Shown one piece after another: positions 36,455-48,439 of a stretch of 64,000 nt of DNA; within the stretch, counting starts at the first letter, position 1; each line of letters starts with the position of its first letter. A model generated the notes under the pieces. That model was not told the DNA's origin, did no database searches, and saw only the letters and a list, made by a program, of their open reading frames with translations. The translations under genes were made by a program, and so were the position numbers. This DNA is from Cyprinodon diabolis (Eukaryota; Chordata; Actinopteri; Cyprinodontiformes; Cyprinodontidae), in the NCBI GenBank assembly GCA_030533445.1, contig JARPUW010000553.1:744001-808000 (forward strand), in the 5' to 3' direction.

Positions 36455-39400
36455 GCGCTTCTGGAACCTTGAGCTGCTGGAACCTTGAGCTGCTGGTGCT
36501 TCTGGAACCTTGAGCTGCTGGAACCTTGAGCTGCTGGAACCTTGAGCTGCTGGTGCTTCTGGAACCTTGAGAATCTGGAGCCTTGAGCTTCTGGAACCTT
36601 GGGCTGCTGGAGCCTTAAGCTGCTGGCGCTTCTGGAACCTTGAGCTGCTGGAACCTTGAGCTGCTGGAACCTTGAGCTGCTGGTGCTTCTGGAACCTTGA
36701 GCTGCTGGAACCTTGAGCTGCTGGTGCTTCTGGAACCTTGAGCTGCTGGAACCTTGAGCTGCTGGTGGTTCTGGAACCTTGAGCATCTGGAGCCTTGAGC
36801 TTCTGGAACCTTGAGCTGCTGGAGCCTTGAGCTGCTGGTGCTTCTGGAACCTTGAGCTGCTGGAACCTTGAGCTGCTGAAACATTGAGCTGCTGGAACTT
36901 TGAGCATCTGGAGCCTTGAGCATCTGGAGCCTTGAGCTGCTGGAACCTTGAGCTTCTGGAACCTTGAGCTGCTGGTGCATCTGGAACCTTGAGCATCTGG
37001 AGCCTTGAGCTTCTGGAACCTTGAGCTGCTGGAGCCTTGAGCTGCTGGTGCTTCTGGAACCTTGAGCTGCTGGAACCTTGAGCTGCTGGTGCTTCTGGAA
37101 CCTTGAGCTGCTGGAACCTTGAGCTGCTGGTGCTTCTGGAACCTTGAGCATCTGGAGCATTGAGCTTCTGGAACCTTGAGCTGCTGGAGCCTTGAGCTGC
37201 TGGTGCTTCTGGAACCTTGAGCTGCTGGAGCCTTGAGCTGCTGGAACCTTGAGCTGCTGGTGTTTCTGGAACCTTGAGCTGCTGGAACCTTGAGCTGCTG
37301 GTGCTTCTGGAACCTTGAGCTGCTGGTGCTTCTTGAACCTTGAGCTTCTGGAACCTTGAGCTGCTGGTGCTTCTTGAACCTTGAGCTGCTGGAACCTTGA
37401 GCTGCTGGAACCTTGAGCTGCTGGTGCTTCTGGAACCTTGAGCATCTGGTGCCTTGAGCTTCTGGAACCTTGAGCTGCTGGTGCTTCTGGAACCTTGAGC
37501 TGCTGGAACCTTGAGCTGCTGGAACCTTGAGCTGCTGATGCTTCTGGAACCTTGAGCTTCTGGAGCCTTGAGCTTCTGGAACCTTGAGCTGCTGGAACCT
37601 TGAGCTGCTGGTGCTTCTGGAACCTTGAGCATCTGGAGCCTTGAGCTTCTGGAACCTTGAGCTGCTGGTGCTTCTGGAACCTTGAGCTGCTGGAACCTTG
37701 AGCTGCTGGAACCTTGAGCTGCTGGAGCCTTGAGCTGCTGGAACCTTGAGCTGATGGTGCTTCTGGAACCTTGAGCTGCTGGAACCTTGAGCTGCTGGTG
37801 CTTCTGGAACCTTGAGCTGCTGGAACCTTGAGCTGCTGGAACCTTGAGCTGCTGGTGCTTCTGGAACCTTGAGCATCTGGAGCCTTGAGCTTCTGGAACC
37901 TTGAGCTGCTGGAGCCTTGAGCTGCTGGCGCTTCTGGAACCTTGAGCTGCTGGAGCCTTGAGCTGCTGGTGCTTCTGGAACCTTGAGCTGCTGGAGCCTT
38001 GAGCTTCTGGAACCTTGAGCTGCTGGTGCATCTGGAACCTTGAGCATCTGGAACCTTGAGCTGCTGGAACCTTGAGCTGCTGGAACCTTGAGCTGCTGGT
38101 GCTTCTGGAACCTTGAGCATCTGGAGCCTTGAGCTTCTGGAACCTTGAGCTGCTGGTGCTTCTGGAACCTTGAGCTGCTGGAACCTTGAGCTGCTGGTGC
38201 TTCTGGAACCTTGAGCATCTGGAGCCTTGAGCTTCTGGAACCTTGAGCTGCTGGTGCTTCTGGAACCTTGAGCATCTGGAGCCTTGAGCTTCTGGAACCT
38301 TGAGCTGCTGGAACCTTGAGCTGCTGGTGCTTCTGGAACCTTGAGCATGTGGAGCCTTGAGCTACTGGAACCTTGAGCTGCTGGTGCTTCTGGAACCTTG
38401 AGCTGCTGGAACCTTGAGCTGCTGGAACGTTGAGCTGCTGGTGCTTCTGGAACCTTGAGAATCTGGAGCCTTGAGCTGCTGGTGCTTCTGGAACCTTGAG
38501 CTGCTGGAACCTTGAGCTGCTGGTGCTTCTGGAACCTTGAGCTGCTGGAGCCTTGAGCTTCTGGAACCTTGAGCTGCTGGAGCCTTGAGCTGCTGGTGCT
38601 TCTGGAACCTTGAGCTGCTGGAACCTTGAGCTGCTGGTGCTTCTGGAACCTTGAGCTGCTGGAACCTTGAGCTGCTGGTGCTTCTGGAACCTTGAGCTGC
38701 TGGAGCCTTGAGCTTCTGGAACCTTGAGCTGCTGGAGCCTTGAGCTGCTGGTGCTTCTGGAACCTTGAGCTGCTGGAACCTTGAGCTGCTGGAACCTTGA
38801 GCTGCTGGAACATTGAGCTGCTGGAACTTTGAGCATCTGGAGCCTTGAGCATCTGGAGCCTTGAGCTGCTGGAACCTTGAGCTTCTGGAACCTTGAGCTG
38901 CTGGTGCATCTGGAACCTTGAGCATCTGGAGCCTTGAGCTTCTGGAACCTTGAGCTGCTGGAGCCTTGAGCTGCTGGTGCTTCTGGAACCTTGAGCTGCT
39001 GGAACCTTGAGCTGCTGGTGCTTCTGGAACCTTGAGCTGCTGGAACCTTGAGCTGCTGGTGCTTCTGGAACCTTGAGCATCTGGAGCATTGAGCTTCTGG
39101 AACCTTGAGCTGCTGGAGCCTTGAGCTGCTGGTGCTTCTGGAACCTTGAGCTGCTGGAGCCTTGAGCTGCTGGAACATTGAGCTGCTGGTGCTTCTGGAA
39201 CCTTGAGCTTCTGGAGCCTTGAGCTTCTGGAACCTTGAGCTGCTGGAACCTTGAGCTGCTGGTGCTTCTGGAACCTTGAGCATCTGGAGCCTTGAGCTTC
39301 TGGAACCTTGAGCTGCTGGTGCTTCTGGAACCTTGAGCTGCTGGAACCTTGAGCTGCTGGAACCTTGAGCTGCTGGAACCTTGAGCTGCTGGTGCTTCTG

Positions 39401-42400
39401 GAACCTTAAGCTGCTGGAACCTTGAGCTGCTGGTGCTTCTGGAACCTTGAGCTGCTGGAACCTTGAGCTGCTGGTGGTTCTGGAACCTTGAGCATCTGGA
39501 GCCTTGAGCTTCTGGAACCTTGAGCTGCTGGAGCCTTGAGCTGCTGGTGCTTCTGGAACCTTGAGCTGCTGGAACCTTGAGCTGCTGGAACCTTGAGCTG
39601 CTGGAACCTTGAGCTTCTGGAACTTTGAGCATCTGGAGCCTTGAGCATCTGGAGCCTTGAGCTGCTGGACCCTTGAGCTTCTGGAACCTTGAGCTGCTGG
39701 TGCATCTGGAACCTTGAACATCTGGAGCCTTGAGCTTCTGGAACCTTGAGCTGCTGGAGCCTTGAGCTGCAGGTGCTTCTGGAACCTTGAGCTGCTGGAA
39801 CCTTGAGCTGCTGCAGCCTTGAGCTGCTGGTGCTTCTGGAACCTTGAGCTGCTGGAACCTTGAGCTTCTGGAACCTCTAGCTTCTGGAGCCTTGAGCTGC
39901 TGTAACCCTGAGCTGCTGGAACCTTGAGCTGCTGGTGCTGCTGGAACCTTGAGCTGCTGGAACCTTGAGCTGCTGGTGCTTCTGGAACCTTCAGCTGCTG
40001 GAACCTTGAGCTGCTGGAACCTTGAGCTGCTGTTGCTTCTGGAACCTTGAGCATCTGGAGCCTTGAGCTGCTGGAACCTTGAGCTGCTGGAGCCTTGAGC
40101 TGCTGGAACCTTGAGCTGCTGGTGCTTCTGGAACCTTGAGCTGCTGGAACCTTGAGCTGCTGGTGCTTCTGGAACCTTGAGCTGCTGGAACCTTGAGCTG
40201 CTGGAACCTTGAGCTGCTGGTGCTTCTGGAACCTTGAGCATCTGGAGCCTTGAGCTTCTGGAACCTTGAGCTGCTGGAGCCTTGAGCTTCTGGAACCTTG
40301 AGCTGCTGGTGCTTCTGGAACCTTGAGCTGCTGGAACCTTGAGCTGCTGGTGCTTCTGGAACCTTGAGCTGCTGGAACCTTGAGCTGCTGGTGCTTCTGG
40401 AACCTTGAGCATGTGGAGACTTGAGCTACTGGAACCTTGAGCTGCTGGTGCTTCTGGAACCTTGAGCTGCTGGAACCTTGAGCTGCTGGAACGTTGAGCT
40501 GCTGGTGCTTCTGGAACCTTGAGAATCTGGAGCCTTGAGCTTCTGGAACCTTGGGCTGCTGGAGCCTTAAGCTGCTGTCGCTTCTGGAACCTTGAGCTGC
40601 TGGAACCTTGAGCTGCTGGAACCTTGAGCTGCTGGTGCTTCTGGAACCTTGAGCTGCTGGAACCTTGAGCTGCTGGTGCTTCTGGAACCTTGAGCTGCTG
40701 GAACCTTGAGCTGCTGGTGCTTCTGGAACCTTGAGCTGCTGGAGCCTTGAGCTTCTGGAACCTTGAGCTGCTGGAGCCTTGAGCTGCTGGAACCTTGAGC
40801 TGCTGGAACCTTGAGCTGCTGGAACTTTGAGAATCTGGAGCCTTGAGCATCTGGAGCCTTGAGCTGCTGGACCCTTGAGCTTCTGGAACCTTGAGCTGCT
40901 GGTGCATCTGGAACCTTGAACATCTGGAGCCTTGAGCTTCTGGAACCTTGAGCTGCTGGAGCCTTGAGCTGCTGGTGCTTCTGGAACCTTGAGCTGCTGG
41001 AACCTTGAGCTGCTGCAGCCTTGAGCTGCTGGTGCTTCTGGAACCTTGAGCTGCTGGAACCTTGAGCTTCTGGAACCTCTAGCTTCTGGAGCCTTGAGCT
41101 GCTGTAACCCTGAGCTGCTGGAACCTTGAGCTGCTGGTGCTGCTGGAACCTTGAGCTGCTGGAACCTTGAGCTGCTGGTGCTTCTGGAACCTTCAGCTGC
41201 TGGAACCTTGAGCTGCTGGAACCTTGAGCTGCTGGTGCTTCTGGAACCTTGAGCATCTGGAGCCTTGAGCTGCTGGAACCTTGAGCTGCTGGAGCCTTGA
41301 GCTGCAGGTGCTTCTGGAACCTTGAGCTGCTGGTGCTTCTGGAACCTTGAGCTGCTGGAACCTTGAGCTGCTGGTGCTTCTGGAACCTTGAGCTGCTGGA
41401 ACCTTGAGCTGCTGGTGCTTCTGGAACCTTGAGCATGTGGAGCCTTGAGCTACTGGAACCTTGAGCTGCTGGTGCTTCTGGAACCTTGAGCTGCTGGAAC
41501 CTTGAGCTGCTGGTGCTTCTGGAACCTTGAGCTGCTGGAACCTTGAGCTGCTGGTGCTTCTGGAACCTTGAGCTGCTGGAGCCTTGAGCTGCTGGTGGTT
41601 CTGGAACCTTGAGCATCTGGAGCCTTGAGCTTCTGGAACCTTGAGCTGCTGGAGCCTTGAGCTGCTGGTGCTTCTGGAACCTTGAGCTGCTGGAACCTTG
41701 AGCTGCTGGAACCTTGAGCTGCTGGAACTTTGAGAATCTGGAGCCTTGAGCATCTGGAGCCTTGAGCTGCTGGTGCTTCTGGAACCTTGAGCTGCTGGAA
41801 CCTTGAGCTGCTGGTGCTTCTGGAACCTTGAGCTGCTGGAACCTTGAGCTGCTGGTGGTTCTGGAACCTTGAGCATCTGGAGCCTTGAGCTGCTGGAGCC
41901 TTGAGCTGCTGGTTCTTCTGGAACTTTGAACTGCTGGAACCTTGAGCTGCTGCAGCCTTGAGCTGCTGGTGCTTCTGGAACATTGAGCTGCTGGAACCTT
42001 GAGCTTCTGGAACCTCTAGCTTCTGGAGCCTTGAGCTGCTGTAACCCTGAGCTGCTGGAACCTTGAGCTGCTGGTGCTGCTGGAACCTTGAGCTGCTGGA
42101 ACCTTGAGCTGCTGGTGCTTCTGGAACCTTCAGCTGCTGGAACCTTGAGCTGCTGGAACCTTGAGCTGCTGGTGCTTCTGGAACCTTGAGCATCTGGAGC
42201 CTTGAGCTGCTGGAACCTTGAGCTGCTGGAACCTTGAGCTGCTGGTGCTTCTGGAACCTTGAGCTGCTGGAGCCTTGAGCTGCTGGAACTTTGAGCTGCT
42301 GGAGCCTTGAGCTGCTGGAACCTTGAGCTGCTGGTGCTTCTGGAACCTTGAGCTGCTGGAGCCTTGAGCTGCTGGAACTTTGAGCTGCTGGAGCCTTGAG

Positions 42401-43250
42401 CTGCTGGAACCTTGAGCTGCTGGTGCTTCTGGAACCTTGAGCTGCTGGAACTTTGAGCTGCTGGAGCCTTGAGCTGCTGGAACTTTGAGCTGCTGGAGCC
42501 TTGAGCTGCTGGAACCTTGAGCTGCTGGTGCTTCTGGAACCTTGAGCTGCTGGAACCTTGAGCTGCTGGAACCTTGAGCTGCTGGAAGCTTGAGCTGCTG
42601 GTGCTTCTGGAACCTTGAGCTGCTGGAACCTTGAGCTGCTGGTGCTTCTGGAACCTTGAGCATCTGGAGCCTTGAGCTTCTGGAACCTTGAGCTGCTGGT
42701 GCTTCTGGAACCTTGAGCTGCTGGAACCTTGAGCTGCTGGTGCTTCAGGAACCTTGAGCATCTGGAGCCTTGAGCTTCTGGAACCTTGAGCTGCTGGTGC
42801 TTCTGGAACCTTGAGCTGCTGGAGCCTTGAGCTGCTGGAACCTTGAGCTGCTGGTGCTTCTGGAACCTTGAGCTGCTGGAACCTTGAGCTGCTGGTGCTT
42901 CTGGAACCTTGAGCTGCTGGAACCTTGAGCAGCTGGTTGTTCTGGAACCTTGAGCATCTGGAGCCTATAGCTTCTGGAACCTTGAGCTGCTGGAGCCTTG
43001 AGCTGCTGGTGCTTCTGGAACCTTGAGCTGCTGGAACCTTGAGCTGCTGGAACCTTGAGCTGCTGGAACTTTGAGCATCTGGAGCCTTGAGCATCTGGAG
43101 CCTTGAGCTGCTGGACCCTTGAGCTTCTGGAACCTTGAGCTGCTGGTGCATCTGGAACCTTGAGCATCTGGAACCTTGAGCTGCTGGAACCTTGAGCTGC
43201 TGGAACCTTGAGCTGCTGGTGCTTCTGGAACCTTGAGCATCTGGAGCCTT
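36455..43250. repeat. Higher-order block B2 (6.8 kb)
   Basis: B2 matches B3 at a constant offset of 11,985 at all markers checked, for example TTAAG at 36615 and 48600, GTAACCC at 39902 and 51887, and AAGCTT at 42586 and 54571. With B3 it shares A at 40419 and T at 41914, where B1 has the canonical base. B2 alone has A at 36879. The right edge lies anywhere in 43224-43276, since those 53 bases match both the end of B1 and the start of C1. Confidence 0.88.
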
Positions 43251-46200
43251 GAGCTTCTGGAACCTTGAGCTGCTGGAGCCTTGAGCTGCTGGTGCTTCTG
43301 GAACTTTGAGCTGCTGGAACCTTGAGCTGCTGCAGCCTTGAGCTGCTGGTGCTTCTGGAACATTGAGCTGCTGGAACCTTCAGCTTCTGGAACCTCTAGC
43401 TTCTGGAGCCTTGAGCTGCTGTAACCCTGAGCTGCTGGAACCTTGAGCTGCTGGTGCTTCTGGAACCTTGAGCTGCTGGAACCTTGAGCTGCTGGAACCT
43501 TGAGCTGCTGGAACATTGAGCTGCTGGAACTTTGAGCATCTGGAGCCTTGAGCATCTGGAGCCTTGAGCTGCTGGAACCTTGAGCTTCTGGAACCTTGAG
43601 CTGCTGGTGCATCTGGAACCTTGAGCATCTGGAGCCTTGAGCTTCTGGAACCTTGAGCTGCTGGAGCCTTGAGCTGCTGGTGCTTCTGGAACTTTGAGCT
43701 GCTGGAACCTTGAGCTGCTGCAGCCTTGAGCTGCTGGTGCTTCTGGAACATTGAGCTGCTGGAACCTTGAGCTTCTGGAACCTCTAGCTTCTGGAGCCTT
43801 GAGCTGCTGTAACCCTGAGCTGCTGGAACCTTGAGCTGCTGGTGCTGCTGGAACCTTGAGCTGCTGGAACCTTGAGCTGCTGGTGCTTCTGGAACCTTCA
43901 GCTGCTGGAACCTTGAGCTGCTGGAACCTTGAGCTGCTGGTGCTTCTGGAACCTTGAGCATCTGGAGCCTTGAGCTTCTGGAACCTTGAGCTGCTGGTGC
44001 TTCTGGAACCTTGAGCTGCTGGAGCCTTGAGCTGCCGGAACTTTGAGCTGCTGGAGCCTTGAGCTGCCGGAACTTTGAGCTGCTGGAGCCTTGAGCTGCT
44101 GGAACCTTGAGCTGCTGGTGCTTCTGGAACCTTGAGCTGCTGGAACCTTGAGCTGCTGGTGCTTATGGAACCTTGAGCTGCTGGAACCTTGAGCTGCTGG
44201 AACCTTGAGCTGCTGGAACCTTGAGCTGCTGGTGCTTCTGGAACCTTGAGCATCTGGAGCCTTGAGCTTCTGGAACCTTGAGCTGCTGGAGCCTTGAGCT
44301 GCTGGTGCTTCTGGAACCTTGAGCTGCTGGAACCTTGAGCTGCTGGTGCTTCTGGAACCTTGAGCTGCTGGTGCTTCTGGAACCTTGAGCATCTGGAGCC
44401 TTGAGCTTCTGGAACCTTGAGCTGCTGGTGCTTCTGGAACCTTGAGCTGCTGGAACCTTGAGCTGCTGGTGCTTCAGGAACCTTGAGCATCTGGAGCCTT
44501 GAGCTTCTGGAACCTTGAGCTGCTGGTGCTTCTGGAACCTTGAGCTGCTGGAGCCTTGAGCTGCTGGAACCTTGAGCTGCTGGTGCTTCTGGAACCTTGA
44601 GCTGCTGGAACCTTGAGCTGCTGGTGCTTCTGGAACCTTGAGCTGCTGGAGCCTTGAGCTGCTGGAACCTTGAGCTGCTGGTGCTTCTGGAACCTTGAGC
44701 TGCTGGAACCTTGAGCTGCTGGTGCTTCTGGAACCTTGAGCTGCTGGAACCTTGAGCTGCTGGTGGTTCTGGAACCTTGAGCATCTGGAGCCTTGAGCTT
44801 CTGGAACCTTGAGCTGCTGGAACCTTGAGCTGCTGGTGGTTCTGGAACCTTGAGCATCTGGAGCCTTGAGCTTCTGGAACCTTGAGCTGCTGGAGCCTTG
44901 AGCTGCTGGTGCTTCTGGAACCTTGAGCTGCTGGAACCTTGAGCTGCTGGAACATTGAGCTGCTGGAACTTTGAGCATCTGGAGCCTTGAGCATCTGGAG
45001 CCTTGAGCTGCTGGAACCTTGAGCTTCTGGAACCTTGAGCTGCTGGTGCATCTGGAACCTTGGGCATCTGGAGCCTTGATCTTCTGGAACCTTGAGCTGC
45101 TGGTGCTTCTGGAACTTTGAGCTGCTGGAACCTTGAGCTGCTGCAGCCTTGAGCTGCTGGTGCTTCTGGAACATTGAGCTGCTGGAACCTTGAGCTTCTG
45201 GAACCTCTAGCTTCTGGAGCCTTGAGCTGCTGTAACCCTGAGCTGCTGGAACCTTGAGCTGCTGGTGCTTCTGGAACCTTGAGCTGCTGGAACCTCGAGC
45301 TGCTGGAACATTGAGCTGCTGGAACTTTGAGCATCTGGAGCCTTGAGCATCTGGAGCCTTGAGCTGCTGGTGCATCTGGAGCCTTGAGCTTCTAGAACTT
45401 TGAGCTAATGGAGCCTTGAGCTGCTGGTGCTTCTGGAACTTTGAGCTGCTGGAACCTTGAGCTGCTGCAGCCTTGAGCTGCTGGTGCTTCTGGAACCTTG
45501 AGCATCTGGAGCCTTGAGCTTCTGGAACCTTGAGCTGCTGGAGCCTTGAGCTTCTGGAACCTTGAGCTGCTGGTGCTTCTGGAACCTTGAGCTGCTGGAA
45601 CCTTGAGCTTCTGGAACCTTGAGCTGCTGGTGCTTCTGGAACCTTGAGCTGCTGGAACCTTGAGCTGCTGGAACCTTGAGCTGCTGGTGCTTCTGGAACC
45701 TTGAGCATCTGGAGCCTTGAGCTTCTGGAACCTTGAGCTGCTGGAACCTTGAGCTGCTGGTTCTTCTGGAACCTTGAGCTTCTGGAGCCTTGAGCTTCTG
45801 GAACCTTGAGCTGCTGGTGCTTCTGGAACCTTGAGCTGCTGGAACCTTGAGCTGCTGGTGCTTCTGGAACCTTGAGCTGCTGGAACCTTGAGCTGCTGGA
45901 ACCTTGATCTGCTGGTGCTTCTGGAACCTTGAGCATCTGGAGCCTTGAGCTTCTGGAACCTTGAGCTGCTGGAGCCTTGAGCTGCTGGCGCTTCTGGAAC
46001 CTTGAGCTGCTGGAACCTTGAGCTGCTGGTGCTTCTGGAACCTTGAGCTGCTGGAACCTTGAGCTGCTGGTGCTTCTGGAACCTTGAGCTGCTGGAGCCT
46101 TGAGCTGCTGGTGGTTCTGGAACCTTGAGCATCTGGAGCCTTGAGCTTCTGGAACCTTGAGCTGCTGGAACCTTGAGCTGCTGGAACCTTGAGCTGCTGG

Positions 46201-48439
46201 AGCCTTGAGCTGCTGGTGCTTCTGGAACCTTGAGCTGCTGGAACCTTGAGCTGCTGCAGCCTTGAGCTGCTGGTGCTTCTGGAACCTTGAGCTGCTGGAA
46301 CCTTGAGCTTCTGGAACCTCTAGCTTCTGGAGCCTTGAGCTGCTGTAACCCTGAGCTGCTGGAACCTTGAGCTGCTGGTGCTGCTGGAACCTTGAGCTGC
46401 TGGAACCTTGAGCTGCTGGTGCTTCTGGAACCTTCAGCTGCTTGAACCTTGAGCTGCTGGAACCTTGAGCTGCTGGTGCTTCTGGAACCTTGAGCATCTG
46501 GAGCCTTGAGCTGCTGGAACCTTGAGCTGCTGGAGCCTTGAGCCTCTGGAACCTTGAGCTGCTGGTGCTTCTGGAACCTTGAGCTGCTGGAACCTTGAGC
46601 TGCTGGTGCTTCTGGAACCTTGAGCTGCTGGACCCTTGAGCTGCTGGAACCTTGAGCTGCTGGAACCTTGAGCTGCTGGTGCTTCTGGAACCTTGAGCAT
46701 GTGGATCCTTGAGCTACTGGAACCTTGAGCTGCTGGTGCTTCTGGAACCTTGAGCTGCTGGAACCTTGAGCTGCTGGAACCTTGAGCTGCTGGTGCTTCT
46801 GGAACCTTGAGAATCTGGAGCCTTGAGCTTCTGAAACCTTGGGCTGCTGGAGCCTTGAGCTGCTGGCGCTTCTGGAACCTTGAGCTGCTGGAACCTTGAG
46901 CTGCTGGAACCTTGAGCTGCTGGTGCTTCTGGAACCTTGAGCTGCTGGAACCTTGAGCTGCTGGTGCTTCTGGAACCTTGAGCTGCTGGAACCTTGAGCT
47001 GCTGGAACCTTGAGCTGCTGGTGGTTCTGGAACCTTGAGCATCTGGAGCCTTGAGCTTCTGGAACCTTGAGCTGCTGGAGCCTTGAGCTGCTGGTGCTTC
47101 TGGAACCTTGAGCTGCTGGAACCTTGAGCTGCTGGAACATTGAGCTGCTGGAACTTTGAGCATCTGGAGCCTTGAGCTTCTGGAGCCTTGAGCTGCTGGA
47201 ACCTTGAGCTTCTGGAACCTTGAGCTGCTGGTGCATCTGGAACCTTGAGCATCTGGAGCCTTGAGCTTCTGGAACCTTGAGCTGCTGGAGCCTTGAGCTG
47301 CTGGTGCTTCTGGAACTTTGAGCTGCTGGAACCTTGAGCTGCTGCAGCCTTGAGCTGCTGGTGCTTCTGGAACATTGAGCTGCTGGAACCTTCAGCTTCT
47401 GGAACCTCTAGCTTCTGGAGCCTTGAGCTGCTGTAACCCTGAGCTGCTGGAACCTTGAGCTGCTGGTGCTTCTGGAACCTTGAGCTGCTGGAACCTTGAG
47501 CTGCTGGAACCTTGAGCTGCTGGAACATTGAGCTGCTGGAACTTTGAGCATCTGGAGCCTTGAGCATCTGGAGCCTTGAGCTGCTGGAACCTTGAGCTTC
47601 TGGAACCTTGAGCTGCTGGTGCATCTGGAACCTTGAGCATCTGGAGCCTTGAGCTTCTGGAACCTTGAGCTGCTGGAGCCTTGAGCTGCTGGTGCTTCTG
47701 GAACTTTGAGCTGCTGGAACCTTGAGCTGCTGCAGCCTTGAGCTGCTGGTGCTTCTGGAACATTGAGCTGCTGGAACCTTGAGCTTCTGGAACCTCTAGC
47801 TTCTGGAGCCTTGAGCTGCTGTAACCCTGAGCTGCTGGAACCTTGAGCTGCTGGTGCTGCTGGAACCTTGAGCTGCTGGAACCTTGAGCTGCTGGTGCTT
47901 CTGGAACCTTCAGCTGCTGGAACCTTGAGCTGCTGGAACCTTGAGCTGCTGGTGCTTCTGGAACCTTGAGCATCTGGAGCCTTGAGCTTCTGGAACCTTG
48001 AGCTGCTGGTGCTTCTGGAACCTTGAGCTGCTGGAGCCTTGAGCTGCCGGAACTTTGAGCTGCTGGAGCCTTGAGCTGCCGGAACTTTGAGCTGCTGGAG
48101 CCTTGAGCTGCTGGAACCTTGAGCTGCTGGTGCTTCTGGAACCTTGAGCTGCTGGAACCTTGAGCTGCTGGTGCTTATGGAACCTTGAGCTGCTGGAACC
48201 TTGAGCTGCTGGAACCTTGAGCTGCTGGAACCTTGAGCTGCTGGTGCTTCTGGAACCTTGAGCATCTGGAGCCTTGAGCTTCTGGAACCTTGAGCTGCTG
48301 GAGCCTTGAGCTGCTGGTGCTTCTGGAACCTTGAGCTGCTGGAACCTTGAGCTGCTGGTGCTTCTGGAACCTTGAGCTGCTGGTGCTTCTGGAACCTTGA
48401 GCATCTGGAGCCTTGAGCTTCTGGAACCTTGAGCTGCTG
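43251..48439. repeat. Higher-order block C2 (5.2 kb)
   Basis: C2 matches C1 (offset 17,178) and C3 (offset 11,985). A substitution at 45394, shared with C3 at 57379, creates TCTAGA (XbaI) where C1 has TCTGGA. GTAACCC units are at 43421, 43809, 45232, 46345, 47433 and 47821, and GTGGATCC is at 46697. C2 is followed by a B block, whereas C1 and C3 are followed by A. Confidence 0.88.
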